The translations under genes were made by a program, and so were the position numbers. Positions 31,049 to 41,249 of a stretch of DNA of 64,000 nt are shown one piece after another (the stretch's first letter is position 1; each line of letters opens with the position of its first letter). Location of the stretch: assembly GCA_963576735.1 (NCBI GenBank), contig OY755198.1, positions 3,844,001 to 3,908,000 of the forward strand. The letters are read 5' to 3'. The DNA is from Bedellia somnulentella (Eukaryota; Arthropoda; Insecta; Lepidoptera; Bedelliidae). The notes beneath the pieces were generated by a model that saw only the letters and a list, made by a program, of their open reading frames with translations, made no database searches and was not told where the DNA came from.

Positions 31049-31982
31049 ACATAAAGGACTTAAGTAAATAGAGCGGAAACCAAACGTAGTTCAGTACGAA
31101 AATGGCTGAATAAAGGACCATGGGGATTTTGTATAAACCCCGTCCCCACCCTACAACAGTCATGGGATATGTGTCAATTTGTTCATTGGGACCCAAAAAA
31201 GTCTAAAGTACCTGTGTTAATTGCAAAAACATTTGGGTTTTCTTATAATAAAAAAATAACTTTTCGGCACAAATGTATTTATTTTTAAACAAAAATATTT
31301 TTTTCTACAAATAAAAAGGCATATTTCACGTAAACAAATGATGATTCTATGTACATTGACGTCCTGTATCCATAAGTGTGCCAAAACGTTCTCAAAATCA
31401 CCTCCTCTGCGCACGTCCCGACTAGCTCGAACCGGTTTCCCGCACCTTCATTTTGCGACACTGTTAGCGTTTAGCGTAATAATTTTTTAATCTTAGAGCT
31501 ACTAAATCTCCACGCAATGAAATATAAGAAAAAAAATGATTTTTTTGGTTTCTAAAAAATAATGTTACCTTATAGCTATAGCAAAGATATTAAAATACTA
31601 CGCATTTTATATTAAAATATTATTTAGATCGCCATATTCTAGTCCTTTTTAATGCACACTAAGTAAATGTGTAGGTAAAAAAGAAAAATATATTATAAAA
31701 TCTAAACCCCAAGCATTTGAAATATGTCGCCATAGTAAAAAGTTCTCTATTCTAATAGATGTTTCAAATGACACTTGTTTGAAATCTGTTAGATGGTGGG
31801 GACGTTTTTTCCCCCTTTCGCTAAAAAGTAACTGTCAAAATACGTTGTCCCTACACCCTGATAAGTTGTTTCAATGTTATAGTTGGTCATACATTTGATT
31901 CGTTTAAGTCAGTTGAAATGCACTGAGCCACTTACAGATATTGACATTCTTCGTTCCTTCTCTATTTAGCTAAGTCCTCAAT
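31049..31982 (+). mobile_element. M2 element with a ~700 bp insertion
   Basis: The left end (AAGGACTTAAGTAAATAGAG, CGGAAACCAAACGTAGTTCA) and right part (GTCCCTACACCCTGATAAG to CTCTATTTAGCTAAGTCCT) are clear. Bases ~31115-31815 are foreign. The insert borders GTCCCCACCCTACAACAG and (inverted at the right) GTCCCCACCATCTAACAG look like inverted repeats of another DNA element. Confidence 0.65.
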
Positions 31983-32042
31983 GCCTTGGGGTTAGTGGCT
32001 CAGTGTTGCGGGTAATGCAGTGAGTCTTACAAATATATGTAG

Positions 32043-32148
32043 TTTTGTAGTATCGGCTTAGAATATCACTACCCCTTTTTATACCCGTGGGTGTTCGTAC
32101 GAGGCGACTAAGGGTATGGGGTATTTTGGGCGATGCGGTTGGAGACTT
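32043..32148 (+). repeat. R245 repeat, 3'-truncated, subfamily B
   Basis: GTAGTATCGGCTTAG to GATGCGGTTGGAGAC, then an S1 fragment. Confidence 0.65.
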
Positions 32149-32149
32149 T

Positions 32150-32357
32150 GTAATGTGACAATGCATTCGTACAAAACGGCGATAGGCTTAACCCCTATCA
32201 CGTTAGCACAATGTCAAAGCAAAACCTGGGTACTCTGAACACCAGGGGACAATGTCTCGTGATGTTGAGAAGTACCAATACCGAAAGTAAAGTAAATTAA
32301 AAGACATTTATTACCTCTGGCAACCCCCTCGAGGATATGCAGCGTGAACATTTGAGT
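32150..32357 (+). mobile_element. S1 SINE, 5'-truncated, with insertion
   Basis: TATTCGTACAAAACGG homologue to GGCAACCCCCTCGAGG and GCGTGAACATTTG. About 30 unrelated bases split the AATAC/TACCTCTGGC region. Confidence 0.65.
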
Positions 32358-32856
32358 AGAGATGTGATCTTTTATTTTTTAGAATAACTCGAATAAAACA
32401 AAACATATACAAAATTGTTACCTCAAATACTGAATGAACTAAACGGAAAATTTAAAATATCTAGATTCTAGATCTAGTGCTATAATGCTAAGTTAGCAGA
32501 AATTTCACCCCGCAGTTACCTACATACGATTTCCATTATGCAAATTCAATAGCTATTATATTAAAGTAACTTTTTGCTGCTATGGTTAAAGAAGGTATAT
32601 CCCCAAAGGGGTGGAAAAGGGTAGCCGGTTGTACCCATGAGATTGATGTTTTGGATATCTCTTGCAATTTTATGAATAATGTAACCTCGAGTGTTTAAGA
32701 AACCATTCACACTATTTTAGGATATTTTTATTAGTTCGGGACCATATTGGATCACATTAAATCCATTCATGTGTTCTTATTTTTTGCCTCGGAGTTTTTT
32801 ATCATATAATTGATTTCCTCCCCACGGAACTCAATTTTATCAATATTTATAATAGT

Positions 32857-32917
32857 CACGTGATGTTCAGAAGTATTAGTACCTCTGCCAACCCTTTCGG
32901 GATATACGGTGCAAACG
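32857..32917 (+). mobile_element. S1 SINE, 3' end
   Basis: AGTCACGTGATGTTCAGAAG to CCAACCCTTTCGGG and GTGCAAACG. Confidence 0.6.
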
Positions 32918-32937
32918 ATGAGTGTGAGTTCTTTTTT

Positions 32938-33181
32938 TAACATACATACATACATATACTCACGGCTATAAATCCCTAAAAGGGGTAGCCAGAGTTAGAA
33001 ATTTCTCAGCCACTTTTGGAAGTTGAGTGGGGAAAAGATGGTAGAATAAAGGTTGTTGGTGATGGGTCTCCAACCGCATCGCCCAAAAATCCCTTAAAAA
33101 GCCCCAATACCGTTAGACGCCTCTTTCGTACACCCACCGGAAGAAATGGGGTAGTGCTATTCTAAGCCGACACTACACAGC
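32938..33181 (-). repeat. R245 repeat, full length, subfamily A
   Basis: Complete. TTCTTTTTTTAA before and TCTTTTTTTTAAA after it fit a target duplication. Confidence 0.85.
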
Positions 33182-33255
33182 TCTTTTTTTTAAATCAGAA
33201 CATATTTAAGGCGATTATTTGTCTTGGTTTTACCATATAAGTTAAGAATCATTGT

Positions 33256-33360
33256 TAATAGGTCGCCAGCCACTACGCTTAACAACTTACCCTAACTCGC
33301 CTATTACGCCATCGACTGTAGGAAATGGAGAAGTGCTATTCTAAGCCAACACTACATAGA
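33256..33360 (-). repeat. R245 repeat, 5' half, old
   Basis: CTCGCCTATTACG, GGAGAAGTGCTATTC, AAGCCAACACTACATAG. Confidence 0.5.
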
Positions 33361-33569
33361 AACTTTCACTCATAATTTAGTCAAACCCACATGTCACGTA
33401 GAAACCACATGGAATGATAAAAGTTCGATAACCCCCCTACTTACGATAACGATGCAAATTTCACTTGAAGCCGTTTTATGTGTACAAATAAACATTGCTT
33501 TTACCTAAAAAAGAACTTAAATTTAATATAATAAGAATAATTAATAATTTATTGAAGGCAACAAGGACA

Positions 33570-33830
33570 ACGCTGTGTAGTGTCGGCTTAGAATAGCACT
33601 ACCCCATTTCCTCCGGTGGGTGTACGTAAGAGGCGACGAACGGTATTGGGGTTTTAAGGGATCTTTGTGCGATGCGGTTGGAGACCCATCACCAACAACC
33701 TTTATTTTACCATCTTTTCCCCACACAACTTTCCAAAAGTGGCTGAAGAATTCCCAATTCCTTAGCTCTGGCTACCCCTTCTAGGTATTTATAGCCGTGG
33801 GTATGTATGTATGAGTTTGTATGTATGTAT
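33570..33830 (+). repeat. R245 repeat, full length, subfamily A
   Basis: Flanked by GCAACAAGGACAA (from 33558) and GCAACAAGGACTA (from 33831), a 12-13 bp duplication. Confidence 0.87.
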
Positions 33831-33847
33831 GCAACAAGGACTACATA

Positions 33848-34145
33848 AAATAAATAAAATAAAATAGCCTTTATTTTCCACATTTCCATGAAAAATTATA
33901 AATTAAAATTGATTCAAAGTTTTTAAGACAGGACTATATAATATCAGTAAAAATTAGCATATGTTAGTAGTTTTCACTGTAGTAGGCAGAGGCTTTGATT
34001 TCCTGCTGTGAAGCGCCAGAACACTATTCCTTCAGGCCAAAAATTCTCTCCTAGCAGAATCTTCTCGTGGACTGCGGGAACCTGGAGCCAATAGGATTTA
34101 AAATTAGTTGGCCTACTGGGCTCCAGACGTGAAATGTTGAGCACG
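33848..34145 (-). mobile_element. Possible LINE 3' end
   Basis: The minus strand ends in AATAAAGGCTATTTTATTTT, like an A-rich LINE tail. Upstream, CTAGGAGAGAATTTTTGGCC and CGCTTCACAGCAGGAAATC could encode a short C-terminus, but no clear family motif is present. Confidence 0.35.
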
Positions 34146-34326
34146 GTTATGGGACCAAAGATGTTGTGCGTAATAGAAACATACGAACGCGTACAAATTG
34201 TAAAAATATTGGAGGCTAAAAATTGGAATTATAAAGTTCTTAGCCAGTTTTGGAAGTGAGTGGGGAAAGCCATTATTATCAGCATAACTAGTATGAGCCA
34301 GTATGATGCTAGGTCTCCTGCCCGGC

Positions 34327-34454
34327 TAGTACGAGCAGTGTTTAAACTAGTTATCGCGCGGGATAAAGCAGCCATCTCTTACGCACTTACTTAGTATCGT
34401 ATACTGGCATCTCATTCTAACCGTTATCGTGTCGATATAATAGCGCTCGTGCTA
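34327..34454 (-). mobile_element. M1 element
   Basis: TAGTACGAGC and GCTCGTGCTA ends; interior inverse of 29773-29894. Confidence 0.75.
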
Positions 34455-34493
34455 ATCCTCCTGATGACACTAATCATCAAGTCATTTTGCTTT

Positions 34494-34668
34494 TGGCTTA
34501 CATTACATACACTTGATAAGGGGCAGGCCTATCGTCACTTCGTATGATTACACTATCACAGAACTAAGTTCAACTCAGCTATATGTGTCTCTCACACATG
34601 ACTTAGGATTTGAACCCACATCTTTCTACATTCGAAGCGGTATCCACTCCCACTGAGCCATCAAGTTA
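34494..34668 (-). mobile_element. S1 SINE, head half, with deletions
   Basis: CTTGATAAGGGGCAGGCCTA, AACTAAGTTCAACTCAGC and a decayed head (CCACTGAGCCATCAAG). The core block is deleted. Confidence 0.6.
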
Positions 34669-34670
34669 GT

Positions 34671-34922
34671 ACATACATACATATACATATACTCACGGCT
34701 ATAAATCCCGAGAAGGGGTAGCCAGAGCTAAGGAATTAGAAATTCCTCAGCCACTTTTGGAAACTTGAGTGGGGAAAAGATGGTAACCTAAAGGTTGTTG
34801 GTGATGGGTCTCCAACCGCATCACCCAAAAATCCCTTAAAAGCCCCAATACCGTTAGTCGCCTCTTACGTACACCCACCGGAAGAAATGGGGTAGTGCTA
34901 TTCTAAGCCGACACTACACAGC
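34671..34922 (-). repeat. R245 repeat, full length, subfamily A
   Basis: Complete; close to the family consensus, so probably young. Confidence 0.86.
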
Positions 34923-35099
34923 AATACATAGTACTTACTCTTATAAGTTAAAAAACTCTGGCAAGTATATGTACCTGTTAAAATTAAGGTTATCTCACAC
35001 CTGCGCTAACATCACTGTGCAAACAGAGCTGTAGATAAGTGGCAGACTATTTTATTTGGGTGCTGGGATTTTGGAAATATTTTAATATGTTTAAAAAAA

Positions 35100-35349
35100 A
35101 ACATACATACATATACTCACGGCTATATATCCCTTAACGGGGTAGCCAGAGCTTTGGAATGATAAATACCTCAGCCACTTTTGGAACTTGATTGGGGAAA
35201 AGATGATAATAATAAACGTTTTTGGTGATGGGTCTCCAACCACATCGCCCAAAAATTACTTGAAAATTCCTTCATACCCTTAGTCGCCTCTTACGATCAC
35301 CCACGGGTAGAAATGGGGTAGTGTTGCTCTAAGCCGACACTACACGGCA
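35100..35349 (-). repeat. R245 repeat, full length, subfamily C
   Basis: TTAACGGGGTAGCC, AAACGTTTTTGG and CGATCACCCACGGG mark subfamily C. Confidence 0.83.
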
Positions 35350-35400
35350 AAAAAGAAAATTGCTTTATTAGCTGAACTACCTTAATGTACTTCTGGCTGT

Positions 35401-35506
35401 ATGTAATAGTTAAAATGCCGTGTAGTGCTGGCTTAAAATGTCACTAACCCTTTCTACCCACGGGTGTCGTAAGAGGCGACTAAGGGTATAAGGCTTTTTT
35501 TATATA
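35401..35506 (+). repeat. R245 (B) 5' part, left arm of a ~106 bp direct repeat
   Basis: ATGTAATAGTTAAAATGCCG through GGCTTTTTTTATATA recurs almost exactly at 35769-35875, on the other side of the R245-C copy. Confidence 0.85.
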
Positions 35507-35523
35507 TCTGTTTTATATTAACT

Positions 35524-35768
35524 GTGTAGTGTCGGCTTAGAATAACACTACCCCATTTCTACCCGTGGGTGATCGTCAGAGGCGACTAAGGGTATAGGGA
35601 CTTTTCAGTGATTTTTGGGCGATGTGGTTGGAGACCCGCACCAAAAACATTTATTATTACCATCTTTCCCCACTCAACTTCCAAAAGTGGCTGAGGAATT
35701 TCTCATTTCAAAGCTCTGGCTACCCCTTCTAGGGATTTACAGCCGTGAGTATATGTATGTATGTATGT
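35524..35768 (+). repeat. R245 repeat, subfamily C, between long direct repeats
   Basis: Complete C copy inserted into a B copy. The flanking duplication is about 106 bp, far beyond the usual 7-15 bp. Fifteen unmatched bases (TCTGTTTTATATTAA) separate the left repeat from its 5' end. Confidence 0.85.
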
Positions 35769-36012
35769 ATGTAATAGTTAAAATGCCGTGTAGTGCTGGC
35801 TTAAAATGTCACTAACCCTTTCTACCCACGGGTGTCGTAAGAGGCGACTGAGGGTATAAGGCTTTTTTTATATACCACCAAGGATATTTTATTTCTACAA
35901 TCTTGTCCCCGATCAACTTCCAAATGGGTCTGAAGAGTTTCCAGCTCTGAAGCTCTGGCTAACCCTTTTTGGCATTTATGGCCGTGAGTATGTGTAGGTA
36001 TGTATGTATGTT
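35769..36012 (+). repeat. R245 repeat, subfamily B (host copy)
   Basis: Complete B copy whose first ~106 bases, with a little upstream sequence, also stand at 35401-35506. It ends GGCCGTGAGTATGTGTAG. Confidence 0.8.
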
Positions 36013-36056
36013 TGTGTATGTATTTATGTTTGGTATGGATTTATTAACCTAGTAGG

Positions 36057-36360
36057 TAGATACTATCGATCGCCATTTTGTACATACATACATATACTCA
36101 CGGCTATAAATCCCTAGAATGGGTAGCCAGAGCTACGGAATCGGAATTTTTTTAGCCTTTTTTGGAAAGCTGGGTAGGGAGAAGATGGTAAAATAAAGGT
36201 TGTCGGTGATGGGTCTCCATCTCCAACCGTATCGCCCAAAAATCCCTAAAAAGCCCCAATTCCGGTAGTCGCCTTTTACGTTCACCCACCGGAAGAAATG
36301 GGGTAGTGCTATTCTAAGCCGACACTACACAGCTTTACGATCCTGGCAAACCTCCCGAAT
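36057..36360 (-). mobile_element. RTE-L LINE fragment interrupted by R245
   Basis: TAGATACTATCGATCGCCAT (left) and ACGATCCTGGCAAACCTCC (right) join exactly when R245 at 36085-36334 is removed. Confidence 0.7.
36085..36334 (-). repeat. R245 repeat inserted in RTE-L
   Basis: Full-length A copy; GGGTCTCCATCTCCAACC contains a short duplicated TCTCCA. Confidence 0.83.
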
Positions 36361-36467
36361 AAAGTATGTCATAGGATAACACTGACCGACCGCATCCTCC
36401 AAAATTCAAGACAAACTACCATACTTACTAATAAATCTTTTCGCGTGCTAATTGGCTTAAAATTATC

Positions 36468-36790
36468 ATACATACATATACTCACGCCGTTAATTCTCAT
36501 TGGGAAAGGCAGAGACTATCGTTCGCCACTTCTTACGATCCTAGCAAACCTCTTTAGCTTCGTTTACATCATCAATCTTTTCATACATGGTCTTTTATTC
36601 TTCATGCTTCGGACGCCTGCCTTTTTGAGCACACTCTCTATAAGATGCAAGTGTGTCCTCTATTAACATTACCTTTCACATCCGCTCTATAGATTCCTTT
36701 TACCAATTTTCCGATCATCCATCCTCTTGATGTACTCAAACCATCTCAGCATTCCCTTTTCTATCTTACTTACGATATCATTTTTCGTAT
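36468..36790 (-). mobile_element. RTE-L LINE 3' fragment
   Basis: Complement of the tail, GCCGTTAATTCTCATTGGG, then the coding region back to the MLRWFxH block (AACCATCTCAGCATTCCC). Confidence 0.78.
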
Positions 36791-36967
36791 TCAGAAGCCC
36801 TAAATACCCTATTTTACACACATACACACACACACATACTCACGGCTATAGATCCCTAGAAGGTAGCCAGAGCTAAGGAATTAAAAATTCCTCAGCCACA
36901 TTTGGAAAATTTAGTGGGAAAAGATGGTAACATAAAGGTTGTTGGTGATAGGTCTATTATTTTATAA
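36783..36967 (-). repeat. Left copy of a ~185 bp direct repeat containing an R245 3' half
   Basis: TTCGTATTCAGAAGCCCT through AC-repeat, GATCCCTAGAAGG, to TCTATTATTTTATAAATAGG recurs at 37340-37528. The R245 part is inverse (36818-36950). Confidence 0.8.
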
Positions 36968-37155
36968 ATAGGTATTCGTACAAAACGGCGATAGGCCTGC
37001 CCCCTATCACGTGAGTACACTGTCTAAGCAAAACGTGGATACCTTCTCTGGAAACTAGATGGCGCTTGCCATGTGAGTTCAGAAGTATTGGTACCTCTGC
37101 CAACCCCTTCGGGGATAAACGGCGTGAACGTTTATGTTATGTTATGTTTTGATAT
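36968..37155 (+). mobile_element. S1 SINE, 5'-truncated
   Basis: TATTCGTACAAAACGGCG to CCAACCCCTTCGGGG, GGCGTGAACG and (TTATG)3; lies between the two 185 bp repeats. Confidence 0.78.
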
Positions 37156-37339
37156 ATTTCTCTGTTCTTATTTATCATAGTGAATAAACAGAACAATGAC
37201 TAAGCATGTACGCAGAAGTGGTTTTTTGGGTTAACAATTTATCTTTAGATTATAACAAAATGTTTAAGTTTTATTTTTATTTTGATAATAATTCGGGCAG
37301 ATAATAGTATAAATCTGCAAAAGTGGCTGAGGAATTTCG

Positions 37340-37528
37340 TATTCAGAAGCCCTGACTACCCTATTTTATAACACATACATAAACACACACACACACATAC
37401 TCACGACTATAGATCCCTAGAAGGGGTAGCCAGAGCTAAGGAATTAAAAATTCCTCAGCCACATTTGGAAATTTTAGTGGGAAAAGATGGTTACATAAAG
37501 GTTGTTGGTGATGGATCTATTATTTTAT
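37340..37528 (-). repeat. Right copy of the ~185 bp direct repeat
   Basis: Second copy, with a complete GGGGTAGCC where the left one has lost four bases; otherwise few differences. Confidence 0.8.
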
Positions 37529-37553
37529 AAATAGGTTCTTTTTAGTTTGTCTA

Positions 37554-37725
37554 CTTACATACATTCATATACTTCTGAATACGAAATTCGTTAGCCACTT
37601 TTGGAAGTGGAGTAAGAAAAAGATTGTAAAATAATTAATCTTGGTGATGGGTCTCCAACCGCATCGCCAAACAACAAAAGAAATGGGGCAGTGCTATTCT
37701 AAGCCGACACAACTCAGCTAATCTA
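37554..37725 (-). repeat. R245 repeat with internal deletions
   Basis: CTGAATACGAAATTCGTTAG, GGTGATGGGTCTCCAACC and AAGCCGACACAACTCAGC; the GTAAGAGG core is lost. Confidence 0.65.
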
Positions 37726-37944
37726 CTTATTCCAGCTATCGAGGCTGTGTGATATTTCATCTTGCCGAGAGTATTTTATACGCAATACAATGTTGGATTC
37801 TATCACATACTCACAGATAAGGTGAAGCAAGATAAGATAATATGTCTACAAGAGTCAAGTACTGCATGATTCGGAAAAGGTAGAAGCTAACCAATATGAT
37901 GATAATAACAAAACAGCTACGGAAACACTGAGTACTATTTAAAA

Positions 37945-38165
37945 CTAGTGGTCCGCCTCGGCTTCGCACGATGGTGTTAAATATTTTTACTGCTTACACC
38001 CTACGGTATTTAGCGTGATTATATATCCTATGTCCTTTTCCTGGTTCTCAGCTACCTGCCAATCAATTTTCAGCTTAATCGGTTCAGTTGTTCGTGAGTT
38101 ATAAAAAGTGTAACTAACACGACTTTCTTTCATAAATATAGCTATATCACAAAAAACGTAAATTT
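37945..38165 (-). mobile_element. Helitron 3' end, second subfamily
   Basis: CTAG at 37945-37948; on the minus strand the element ends ...GGCGGACCACTAG followed by T. The GGTCCGCCTCGGCTTCGCAC block is a very common insect repeat end. Inward, GTGTAACTAACACG matches the Helitron 5' piece at 23188. Confidence 0.5.
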
Positions 38166-38400
38166 TGGTTGGTGTAAAAAAATTATTTTTATTTATTTAT
38201 TTATTTATTTTTATTTATTTATTTACTTATATTGTACAACATCACAGAAGACTAATTCGTTATACAAATTAAACTAACACTAATAAAATAAGAACATAAA
38301 AACATAAATGATAAACTCTTAAAAAGTAATATAGATTTGAAAAAAATACACGTTTCGTATGGGAGACCTTCTTAAATATTTATTTTATTTATTTATTTTA
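38166..38400 (-). repeat. TATTT-rich tract, possible LINE tail
   Basis: (TTTA)n runs at 38187-38230 and 38380-38402 bracket AT-rich sequence; perhaps inverse LINE tails. Confidence 0.3.
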
Positions 38401-38407
38401 AGAGTTT

Positions 38408-38512
38408 ACAATACTATCACCCATAAACTTCCAAAAGTGGCTGAGGAATTTCTCATTCCAAAGCTCTGGCTACCCCGTTAAGGGATTTATAGCCGTGAGT
38501 ATATGTATGTAT
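38408..38512 (+). repeat. R245 repeat, 5'-truncated, subfamily C
   Basis: ACTTCCAAAAGTGGCTGAGG to GTATATGTATG, with GTTAAGGGATTTATAG. Confidence 0.75.
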
Positions 38513-38624
38513 GTATAATTAGTTAATTTGTGGATATTTCACAGGTCTATCTGTTGTCAATCATAAATGAGCTAAAAATAACGTTGGTTGTGTGGGAGGC
38601 CTCCCAAATATTTATTATTTACAA

Positions 38625-38815
38625 AATGGCGACGCTGGTAAACCTTTCGTGCTTCATTTAAATTCATAAGTCTTTTCATACATGCCATTTATTGTTCAAT
38701 CTCAAACTTCAGAAACATGCCCTGTTTGGTACATGCTCTAATCGATCGATATAACTGGTCCCTCTGTGGTCGTCCTCTACTAACATTACCATCCCTATTA
38801 CCATTTATATTTACG
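38625..38815 (-). mobile_element. RTE-L LINE internal fragment
   Basis: GGTCGTCCTCTACTAACATT (SRGRP region), CATGCCATTTATTG; no 3' end. Confidence 0.6.
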
Positions 38816-39104
38816 TAATAAAACTATATAGTCTTGAGTTATGGTTCATTTATCAATGACAAAAGTGAGGGAAACAGAGTAAGGAAACCTATAAGACTGA
38901 ATAGCTCAGCTTGTTATTACCTGTATAGTGTCTTTGGCTAACCCATTTTGGCTGAATATCATGTTTCAATTGGTTCGGATGTATGTATGTCATTCGGTTC
39001 CTGAATATTCCCTTAGTTATGTGACGGAGTGTAAGAGAAAGACAATCCTGGCCGCTATAAAGTTACACATCTATATATTTAAAGCGAAATAAATTTCAAC
39101 CTTT

Positions 39105-39200
39105 GGCAACATATTACTTCAGAAAAGGCAAATTGGCGCAGGCCCGACCCGGGATTTGAACCCTCGTCGTCCGCACGATTCTACCCTCAGAGTTACGAAG
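39105..39200 (-). mobile_element. S1 SINE, tRNA-like head
   Basis: AGAAAAGGCAAATTGGCGCA, GGCCCGACCCGGGATTTGAA and degraded A-box. Confidence 0.6.
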
Positions 39201-39415
39201 TTAAAATAAAACTCAGAACTTCATTCTAAAGGCTTAATAAACCTTTAGTAGTTTTAAGACGCAGCGACAAAATTGTAATTACAAACGATAGCATAATCTC
39301 TAACGCACCCTAGATGAAATGAACTCCACAGATGGATATCCAAAGCCGGGTAACTAAGCCGGTAACAGATAACCTAAAAAAAAACACCGGTAGCCTCAAA
39401 TCTGTCAAGTGGCAT

Positions 39416-39488
39416 CTTTCTTTCCAGCCAGAGTATTTTAAATCTCTTTTCTATTAAGTCCTGTTTTCAGAGGTGTAAAAGTACTATA
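39416..39488. repeat. Left copy of a ~70 bp direct repeat flanking R245
   Basis: GTATTTTAAATCTCTTTTCT and GTTTTCAGAGGTGTAAAAG, ending ACTATA; counterpart at 39745-39813. Confidence 0.8.
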
Positions 39489-39742
39489 ACATACATACAT
39501 ATAATCACGGCTATAAATCCCAAAAAGGGGTAGCCAGAGCTTCAGAGCTATAAACTCCTCAGCCACATTTGGAAGTTGATAGGGGGCAAGATGGTAGAAA
39601 TAAAGTATCGTTGGTGATGGGTCTTCAACCGCATCGCCCAAAAACCACTTAAAAAAGCTCTATACCTTTAGTCACCTATTTTAACACCCGTGAGTAGAAA
39701 GGGGTAGCACAGTGACATTCTAGGCCGGCACTACGCGGCATT
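39489..39742 (-). repeat. R245 repeat, subfamily B, between long direct repeats
   Basis: Complete inverse B copy (AAAGTATCGTTGGTG, GGGGCAAGATGG) flanked by ~70 bp direct repeats instead of a short target duplication. Confidence 0.83.
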
Positions 39743-39744
39743 TT

Positions 39745-39813
39745 ATTTTTCAGTCAGTGTATTTTAAATCTCTTTTCTACAAGTCCCGTTTTCAGAAGTG
39801 TGAATGTACTATA
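39745..39813. repeat. Right copy of the ~70 bp direct repeat
   Basis: Differs from the left copy by scattered substitutions and a one- to two-base gap, so the event is not recent. Confidence 0.8.
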
Positions 39814-39909
39814 AGTGAGTTATAAAACATTATCTGTAGGCTTGTCGCGTCCAAAAGGGCGTACACAAATCAATATAGTGAGACCCAGTGACCTAGTTAA
39901 TTTACGCAG

Positions 39910-40090
39910 TGTCTGACGTCACAGCACTAGGCGTCGCAATGACGTAAACACGTGCACGCAATTCTGACCTTTGCGCCGGACGAGCTAAGGGCGTTGTTCG
40001 CGTGACCTGTTTTGACAGTTGACGCCATTTTGCAATTTCGGTGGAACCTCCTTAGGTTTTAACTTTTAGGGTGCCAGACTTTTTGGTTTT
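39910..40090. promoter_or_regulatory. Promoter-like unique island
   Basis: Contains a full CRE palindrome TGACGTCA (39914-39921), a second TGACGTAA, GCGCCGGACGAGC and a GACGCCATTTTGC block resembling a YY1 site. No repeat matches it. It lies about 0.9 kb before the exon at 40903, but the link is only positional. Confidence 0.35.
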
Positions 40091-40160
40091 AGAATTTGTT
40101 TTGGACTTTTTCAAGTTGATAATTGATTGTTTTTTTGAAAAAGATTTGTTTTTCTACTTC

Positions 40161-40389
40161 ATAACATACATACTAGTTTAACCGGTACTTACGGCTATAA
40201 ACTCCAGAAAGGGAAGCCAGAGCGTATAAATAAAAAAAACCTTATCCACTTTTAAAGTTTAGGCAGCGTAAATGATTGCTGGTGTGTGTTTCTGCCATAC
40301 CTCCCAACACTCATTTAAAATTCCCCTTCACTTATTCCCCTCGTACAACACCCACGGGAAAAATGGGGTAGTGCTGTTCTATGCAGATA
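40161..40389 (-). repeat. R245 repeat, old copy
   Basis: GGCTATAAACTCCAGAAAGG at the left and CACGGGAAAAATGGGGTAGT at the right; the centre is barely recognisable. Confidence 0.5.
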
Positions 40390-40902
40390 TTGACGTCGAC
40401 ATGAAATATATATTATTAATATATATAGGTACTAAATAAGTCTATCCCAACCGCTTTTGGACATACATAGATACTCACAGCAAGAAAGAATAGCCAGTGC
40501 TTCGGATTAAGAAATTCCTCTGTCTCCAATTTTTTATAGTTAATTTGCATGCATTATTGTTGGGCTATGAGGCTGGAGTGACCAACCATCCTTTAACTTA
40601 CTTATTTTACATACTAATATATACATACATACACTCAGGGCCATAAATCCATAAAATTAAAAAGAAATTTCTCTTTTAAATTTTTGTTTTGTATTTAATT
40701 TTTATAGTTTGAATGTGTCACTCATTTATATATTTATAGTGTTCCCTTGCTTATGAAAACACTTTTCTTTCTTTCTTTCTTTTTCCTTAGTTTAAAAAAA
40801 AGAGGTTCTTGCAACACCAGTGAGAAGATATATGAGTTTGCGATATATAGTAAAACCTTAAGTTATCAATTTATTAAACTTATTATTGTTGTTTTGTTAC
40901 AG

Positions 40903-40987
40903 GAGCGGTCTGGTCTGGACAACATGCGATCTCTAGAACACTACCTCACAGATATAATGAGGGCCGACACATCGGATCATATGAAAG
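40903..40987 (+). CDS. Probable internal coding exon of an unidentified gene
   Basis: Preceded by a T/G-rich tract ending TTTTGTTACAG and followed by AAAG|GTATTT. The 85 bp read in phase 0 give 28 codons plus one base: ERSGLDNMRSLEHYLTDIM, then RADTSDHMK. The composition is coding-like, whereas the frame on both sides turns into AT-rich sequence. Phase 0 at the start fits the phase 0 donor of the exon at 18605-18820, so the two could be joined ...EETYQ-ERSGL.... The next exon would have to start with two bases completing a G-codon; I found none downstream. No domain is recognised; the segment could form an amphipathic helix. Confidence 0.6.
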
Positions 40988-41065
40988 GTATTTATAATGC
41001 TTTTATTTGTATTTATTTCAAAATTTTTATATGTCAGACCGTTGAGAGAATTTATATGATAAATA

Positions 41066-41185
41066 CTAGGTGAACCGGCAAACGTTGTTTTGCTATATAA
41101 ATTACTTCAAGGGAGTTTCTAGTAATAATATAAAAATAAAATGTTAGAGGTGGAAAACCCTTATCACTTAGAATTATTTCTTTGT
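41066..41185 (-). mobile_element. Helitron 3' end
   Basis: The minus strand ends ...GCCGGTTCACCTAG at 41066, followed by T. It contains AAAATAAAATGTTAGAGGTG in + orientation, as at 566 and 21780. Confidence 0.65.
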
Positions 41186-41249
41186 ATTAGATGTCATTTA
41201 CATGTTTATTGTATCATATTAAATTAATCGCTGAGTTAGTATCCTATAT

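Noticed and set aside
31217..31414. 65-residue minus ORF
   Set aside because: No motif, no splice signals, inside the unidentified insertion in M2.
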